From Brevundimonas sp. UBA5713 (lineage in GTDB: Bacteria > Pseudomonadota > Alphaproteobacteria > Caulobacterales > Caulobacteraceae), in NCBI RefSeq assembly GCF_002419815.1, contig NZ_DIGV01000027.1:1-41476 (forward strand): a stretch of 41,476 nt of DNA, read 5' to 3'. The translations under genes and the position numbers were made by a program. The notes beneath the pieces are model-generated. The model saw only the letters and a program-made list of their open reading frames with translations. It did not search any database and was not told where the DNA came from. Below are positions 38,162 to 41,476 of the stretch, piece after piece; the first letter of the stretch is position 1; each line of letters opens with the position of its first letter.

Positions 38162-40039
38162 GTGCGCTTTGACGAACGCTTTATCGAGGAGCTGAAGGCA
38201 CGCCTTCGGCCGTCCGATGTCATCGGGCGGACGGTGAAGCTTAAGCGTCAGGGGAGGGAATTTGTGGGTCTCAGCCCCTTTTCCAAAGAGAAGTCGCCCA
38301 GCTTTTTCGTCAATGATGACAAGGGCTTCTTCCACGACTTCTCCTCCGGCAAGCACGGCGACATCATCAGCTTCTTGCAAGAGACCGAGCGGTTGAGCTT
38401 TGTCGAGGCGGTGTCGCGTCTGGCCGCAGAGGCGGGGATGCAGATGCCTGCCGACGATCCGCAGGCCGCCGAGCGCGAGCAAAAGCGCCAAGGGCTGGCC
38501 GACTGGATGGAGTGGGCGCAGAAGTGGTTTGCGGCAAACTTGCGGCGCGGCGTGGGTCAGGCGGCCCGCGAGTACCTTGAAAAGCGCGGCCTGCCCGAAG
38601 ACCAGTGGGAGCGATTCGGTCTGGGCTATGCGCCCAATGACCGCGAGGGTTTGAAGCAGGCGCTGATCCAGCGCGGGGCCAAGCCCGGAGAGCTGGTCGA
38701 GGCCGGTCTGCTGATCGCGCCCGAGAGCGGCGGTCAGCCCTATGACCGTTTCCGCGACCGGTTGATGTTCCCCATTCTGGACGCGCGCGGACGTATCGTG
38801 TCGTTCGGCGGTCGGGCGATGAATCCCGATGACCGCGCCAAATATCTGAACGGTCCGGAAAGCCCGCTCTTTCACAAGGGCGCGACGCTGTATGGCCTGC
38901 CGGAGGCGCGGCGCATTCTGGGCGCGGAAAAGCGCGGCGAGCAGGGCATCATCGTCGTTGAAGGCTATATGGACGTGATCGCTTGTCAGAGGGCGGGGCT
39001 TCCGGCGGTGGCACCGATGGGCACGGCCCTGACCGAAGAGCAGATGGAGCGTCTGTGGCGTGTCTCACACAAGCCGATCCTCTGCTTTGATGGTGATAAC
39101 GCGGGTCTCAGGGCGGCGTATAGGGCTATCGACCGCGCGTTGCCGCTATTAGAGCCGCGTAAGACTTTTCAGTTTGCGCTTCTGGCGGAAGGCCGGGATC
39201 CAGATGATATCCTGCGCGATCAGGGGGCCCCAGCACTTAGGCAAGCGATAAGCAAGACAGTTTCTCTTCGGGATCTTTTGTTTAAGAAAGAACTCGAGTC
39301 TGAAGATGTTAGTGAGCCGGAAAATCGCGCGGGACTGAAGAAGCGACTCTCTGCTGCCGCTAGGAGCATAAAAGATCGCGATACCGCCGAGCAGTACCAA
39401 GCGGAACTGCTAGCTAGGTATGACGCCCTGTTCCCGCGCCAGCAGAACGCCCGCCCGCAGGGGCAGAGCGGTGGCTATGGCGAGCGACGCAAATGGGGCC
39501 CTGCGGCCCTTCAGGGACAGACGGTGGAGGGGCAGCGGGCCATGCAGGCGCTGTTCCGGTCTATCGAGCCTGTGGCGGCGGCACTGGCCCATGGGGCCAT
39601 CGACGATCCGGAGCGCCTGGATGACCATATGGAGGCCATTGCCCGCTATGGTTTTGGCGATCCGGCGTTGTCCGATTTGGCCCAGGAGTTGGTGCGGTTA
39701 CGTTTCTCGGGGAGAACCCTTGACTCTGCCGCCCTGCGCCGCCATCTGGCTTCCTCGGGTCATGATGTCTTGATGCGCGAGGTCGAGAAGGCGGCGGCAA
39801 AGTCCGGTGCGCCATTCCTGGCTGGAGACAAGCCCCTCGGCGAGATGAGGGCCCGATGGTCGCAAGCGTTTGACGCTCTAACCCGCGCAGCGGCGTTGGA
39901 CGAAGCGCTGGCCTCTGCAAAATCGGAAGCCCACAGGGCTTTCGATGCCTCGGCCTTTGCATTGGTGAAGGCGGAGCGTGATGCCTTGCGACGAGCCATC
40001 AAGACTGGAACGATTTGGGACGACGCGACCTCTTCCTAG
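38162..40039 (+). CDS. dnaG: DNA primase
   Basis: The 625-residue protein starts at a GTG (MRFDERFIEELKARLRPSDVIGRTVKL). The N-terminal zinc-binding-like domain reads GLSPFSKEKSPSFFV and FHDFSSGKHGD, so the usual Cys/His zinc ligands are all replaced. The TOPRIM catalytic core follows with IIVVEGYMDVIACQRAG (about 259-275), APMGTALT and FDGDNAGLRAA (about 308-318). A C-terminal helicase-binding region (about 430-625) completes the normal family length. It lays down RNA primers at replication forks. It is followed after 74 bp by rpoD. The block 39144-39418 uses codons unlike the rest of the gene. DnaA and CtrA sites lie upstream. Confidence 0.98.
   Translation: MRFDERFIEELKARLRPSDVIGRTVKLKRQGREFVGLSPFSKEKSPSFFVNDDKGFFHDFSSGKHGDIISFLQETERLSFVEAVSRLAAEAGMQMPADDPQAAEREQKRQGLADWMEWAQKWFAANLRRGVGQAAREYLEKRGLPEDQWERFGLGYAPNDREGLKQALIQRGAKPGELVEAGLLIAPESGGQPYDRFRDRLMFPILDARGRIVSFGGRAMNPDDRAKYLNGPESPLFHKGATLYGLPEARRILGAEKRGEQGIIVVEGYMDVIACQRAGLPAVAPMGTALTEEQMERLWRVSHKPILCFDGDNAGLRAAYRAIDRALPLLEPRKTFQFALLAEGRDPDDILRDQGAPALRQAISKTVSLRDLLFKKELESEDVSEPENRAGLKKRLSAAARSIKDRDTAEQYQAELLARYDALFPRQQNARPQGQSGGYGERRKWGPAALQGQTVEGQRAMQALFRSIEPVAAALAHGAIDDPERLDDHMEAIARYGFGDPALSDLAQELVRLRFSGRTLDSAALRRHLASSGHDVLMREVEKAAAKSGAPFLAGDKPLGEMRARWSQAFDALTRAAALDEALASAKSEAHRAFDASAFALVKAERDALRRAIKTGTIWDDATSS
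39144..39418 (+). other. Patch of atypical codon usage inside dnaG
   Basis: From about codon 328 to 419 the reading frame stays open and the protein stays alignable in character. The codons, however, shift to CTA, TTA, CTT, AGG, ATA, ACA, TCT, AGT, GGA, CGA and GCT, which are scarce in the rest of dnaG and in neighbouring genes. The edges are fairly sharp. It falls at the end of the catalytic core and the linker to the C-terminal domain. Possible causes are recombination with DNA from another lineage or a second, nucleotide-level function such as an internal promoter for rpoD. Confidence 0.65.
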
Positions 40040-40113
40040 GTGAAGAAGTTTTGTCTGTTGTATTTTCACCACAGGGGACTGATCACCCCCTGACGGTGCT
40101 GGAGAGAATTTGA
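40039..40113. promoter_or_regulatory. dnaG-rpoD intergenic hairpins and ribosome-binding site
   Basis: The short gap holds a T-rich stretch (GTTTTGTCTGTTGTATTTTC) flanked by GGTGAA (40039-40044) and TTCACC (40065-40070). A second hairpin follows, CAGGGG facing CCCCTG (about 40072-40092), then GGAGAG eight nt before the rpoD ATG. There is no T run after the second hairpin, so it is more likely an mRNA processing or attenuation element than a full terminator. Confidence 0.35.
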
Positions 40114-41476
40114 ATGAGCGCGCAGAACGAGACGCAGGACGTCGAAACCAATACCGACGGGCCCCTGCTCGATCTCACTGATGCTGGCGTCAAGAAGTTC
40201 ATCAAGCAGGCCAAGGCGCGCGGCTATGTGACCATGGAAGAGCTGAACAAGGTTCTGCCTTCCGAAGAGGTCAGCGGCGACGCCATCGAAGACACTCTGG
40301 CCATGCTGTCCGAAATGGGCGTGAACGTGGTCGAGGCCGAGGAAGACGCTGCCGATGCGCAGGGCACCGAGGTGGCTGCCGCTGCCGAGACAGCCGTCGC
40401 CGAGACGCCTGCCAAGTCTGCCTATGACCGTACCGATGACCCGGTGCGTATGTATCTGCGCGAAATGGGCTCGGTCGAGCTGCTGAGCCGCGAGGGCGAA
40501 ATCGCCATCGCCAAGCGCATCGAGGCCGGTCGTGATGCCATGATCTCGGGTCTGTGCGAAAGCGCCCTGACCTTTGAAGCCATCATGGTCTGGCGCGACG
40601 AACTGGCCAACAACCGCATTCTGCTGCGCGAAGTGATCGATCTGGACGCTACCTATGGCGTGCTGAACCCGTCGTCGCTGCCGCACAACCAGCCGGACCC
40701 GTCCGAAGAGCCCGAAGAAAAGCCGGAAGGCGAGGGCGACGAGGACGAAGATGATTTCGACGACGGTGCCGGTATGTCGATCTCGGCGCTGGAAGCCGAG
40801 CTGCGTGATGGTGTCATGGAAGTGCTGGACGCGATTGCGGCCGACTTTGGTGGCTTCCGCCGTCTGCAGGACAAGCTGGTCGAGACCCGCCTGAAGGGCG
40901 AGGTCATGTCGGACAAGGACCAGAAGGCTTATGAGGAACTGACGACGGCCATTTCGGATCGTCTGAAGACCATGAAGCTGAACAACGCCCGTATCGAGGC
41001 GCTGGTCGAGCAGCTGTATGCCATCAACAAACGCCTGATCGGTCTCGAAGGCCGTCTGCTGCGTCTGGCCGACAGCTATGGCATTTCGCGTCCGGAATTC
41101 CTGAAGGCCTATTTCGGGTCGGAACTGGACCCGAACTGGGCGGAAAGCATCAAGGAGATGGGCGTGCGCTGGACCAAGTTCAGCGAGAACGAAGCCGCCC
41201 AAATCGCCAAGATTCGCGCCGATGTGGCCGCCATCGCCACCGAAGCCGGTCTGCCGATCGACGACTATCGCCGTATCGTGCAGATGGTGCAGAAGGGCGA
41301 GCGCGAAGCCCGTCAGGCCAAGAAGGAAATGGTCGAGGCCAACCTGCGCCTCGTGATCTCCATCGCCAAGAAATACACCAACCGTGGCCTGCAGTTCCTG
41401 GACCTCATTCAGGAAGGCAACATCGGTCTGATGAAGGCGGTCGACAAGTTCGAATACCGCCGCGGCTACAAGTTCT
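40114..41476 (+). CDS. rpoD: RNA polymerase primary sigma factor (N-terminal part, cut by window edge)
   Basis: The first 454 codons of a sigma-70 family housekeeping factor. Region 1.1 occupies the first 100 residues (VKKFIKQAKARGYVTMEELNKVLP). Region 1.2 is YDRTDDPVRMYLREMGSVELLSREGEIAIAKRIE, read across the motif. An acidic stretch lies inside the non-conserved region (EEPEEKPEGEGDEDEDDFDD). Region 2 begins EANLRLVISIAKKYTNRG, LQFLDLIQEGNIGLMKAVDKFEYRRGYKF, and the window ends in region 2.2-2.3. It directs core polymerase to housekeeping promoters. Placement right after dnaG is the common bacterial arrangement, though no rpsU lies upstream here. Confidence 0.98.
   Translation, partial: MSAQNETQDVETNTDGPLLDLTDAGVKKFIKQAKARGYVTMEELNKVLPSEEVSGDAIEDTLAMLSEMGVNVVEAEEDAADAQGTEVAAAAETAVAETPAKSAYDRTDDPVRMYLREMGSVELLSREGEIAIAKRIEAGRDAMISGLCESALTFEAIMVWRDELANNRILLREVIDLDATYGVLNPSSLPHNQPDPSEEPEEKPEGEGDEDEDDFDDGAGMSISALEAELRDGVMEVLDAIAADFGGFRRLQDKLVETRLKGEVMSDKDQKAYEELTTAISDRLKTMKLNNARIEALVEQLYAINKRLIGLEGRLLRLADSYGISRPEFLKAYFGSELDPNWAESIKEMGVRWTKFSENEAAQIAKIRADVAAIATEAGLPIDDYRRIVQMVQKGEREARQAKKEMVEANLRLVISIAKKYTNRGLQFLDLIQEGNIGLMKAVDKFEYRRGYKF

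Overview
The window looks like chromosomal DNA of an alphaproteobacterium, most likely of the Caulobacterales (Caulobacter, Brevundimonas or Asticcacaulis type). The reasons are high GC with strong GC3 bias, three large TonB-dependent receptors, an alphaproteobacterial-type primase and housekeeping sigma factor, and an exact CtrA-type box (TTAA-N7-TTAAC) in front of dnaG. The species call is inference; no rRNA is present.

Layout. (1) 1-11118, mostly housekeeping: the start of carB (minus strand, running off the left edge) behind an rraB-like gene, two convergent TonB-dependent receptors with back-to-back terminators, a HAD phosphatase, an amino-acid permease, and carA. A glycosyltransferase-like gene follows carA with no gap. 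(2) About 12.1-37.5 kb, an acyl-CoA catabolic island: a PaaG-like hydratase/isomerase; a TetR - CaiB/AMACR - SDR operon; a divergent operon of NMO-like flavoprotein, thiolase, SDR, FadB-like bifunctional enzyme and second thiolase; an AMP ligase - APH-type kinase - acyl-CoA dehydrogenase operon; a TonB receptor with a divergent LuxR-type regulator; a second AMP ligase with an acyl-CoA dehydrogenase; two further acyl-CoA dehydrogenases; a MarR/MFS pair; and a second TetR closely related to the first. (3) About 37.6 kb to the end: a small unknown gene, then dnaG and the first 454 codons of rpoD.

How it may work together. The island carries outer-membrane uptake, CoA activation, alpha-methylacyl-CoA epimerisation, four acyl-CoA dehydrogenases, hydration, dehydrogenation and thiolysis. 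That is enough for beta-oxidation of an unusual, probably branched, hydroxylated or polycyclic acid. No ring-cleaving enzyme is present, so the substrate cannot be named.

The most interesting signal is non-coding. A 15-bp imperfect palindrome, TTA-N6-CGATTA with close variants, lies upstream of most transcription units in the island and was not noticed upstream of the flanking housekeeping genes. The two TetR proteins share the same recognition helix, so together these suggest an undescribed regulon. Other notable points are paired inverted DnaA boxes plus a CtrA box upstream of dnaG, a block of about 280 bp of foreign-looking codon usage inside dnaG, a REP-like duplicated hairpin array at 34.7-35.0 kb, twin MarR operators exactly two helical turns apart, and a kinase/dehydrogenase pair resembling the levulinate (Lva) and ACAD10/11 systems.
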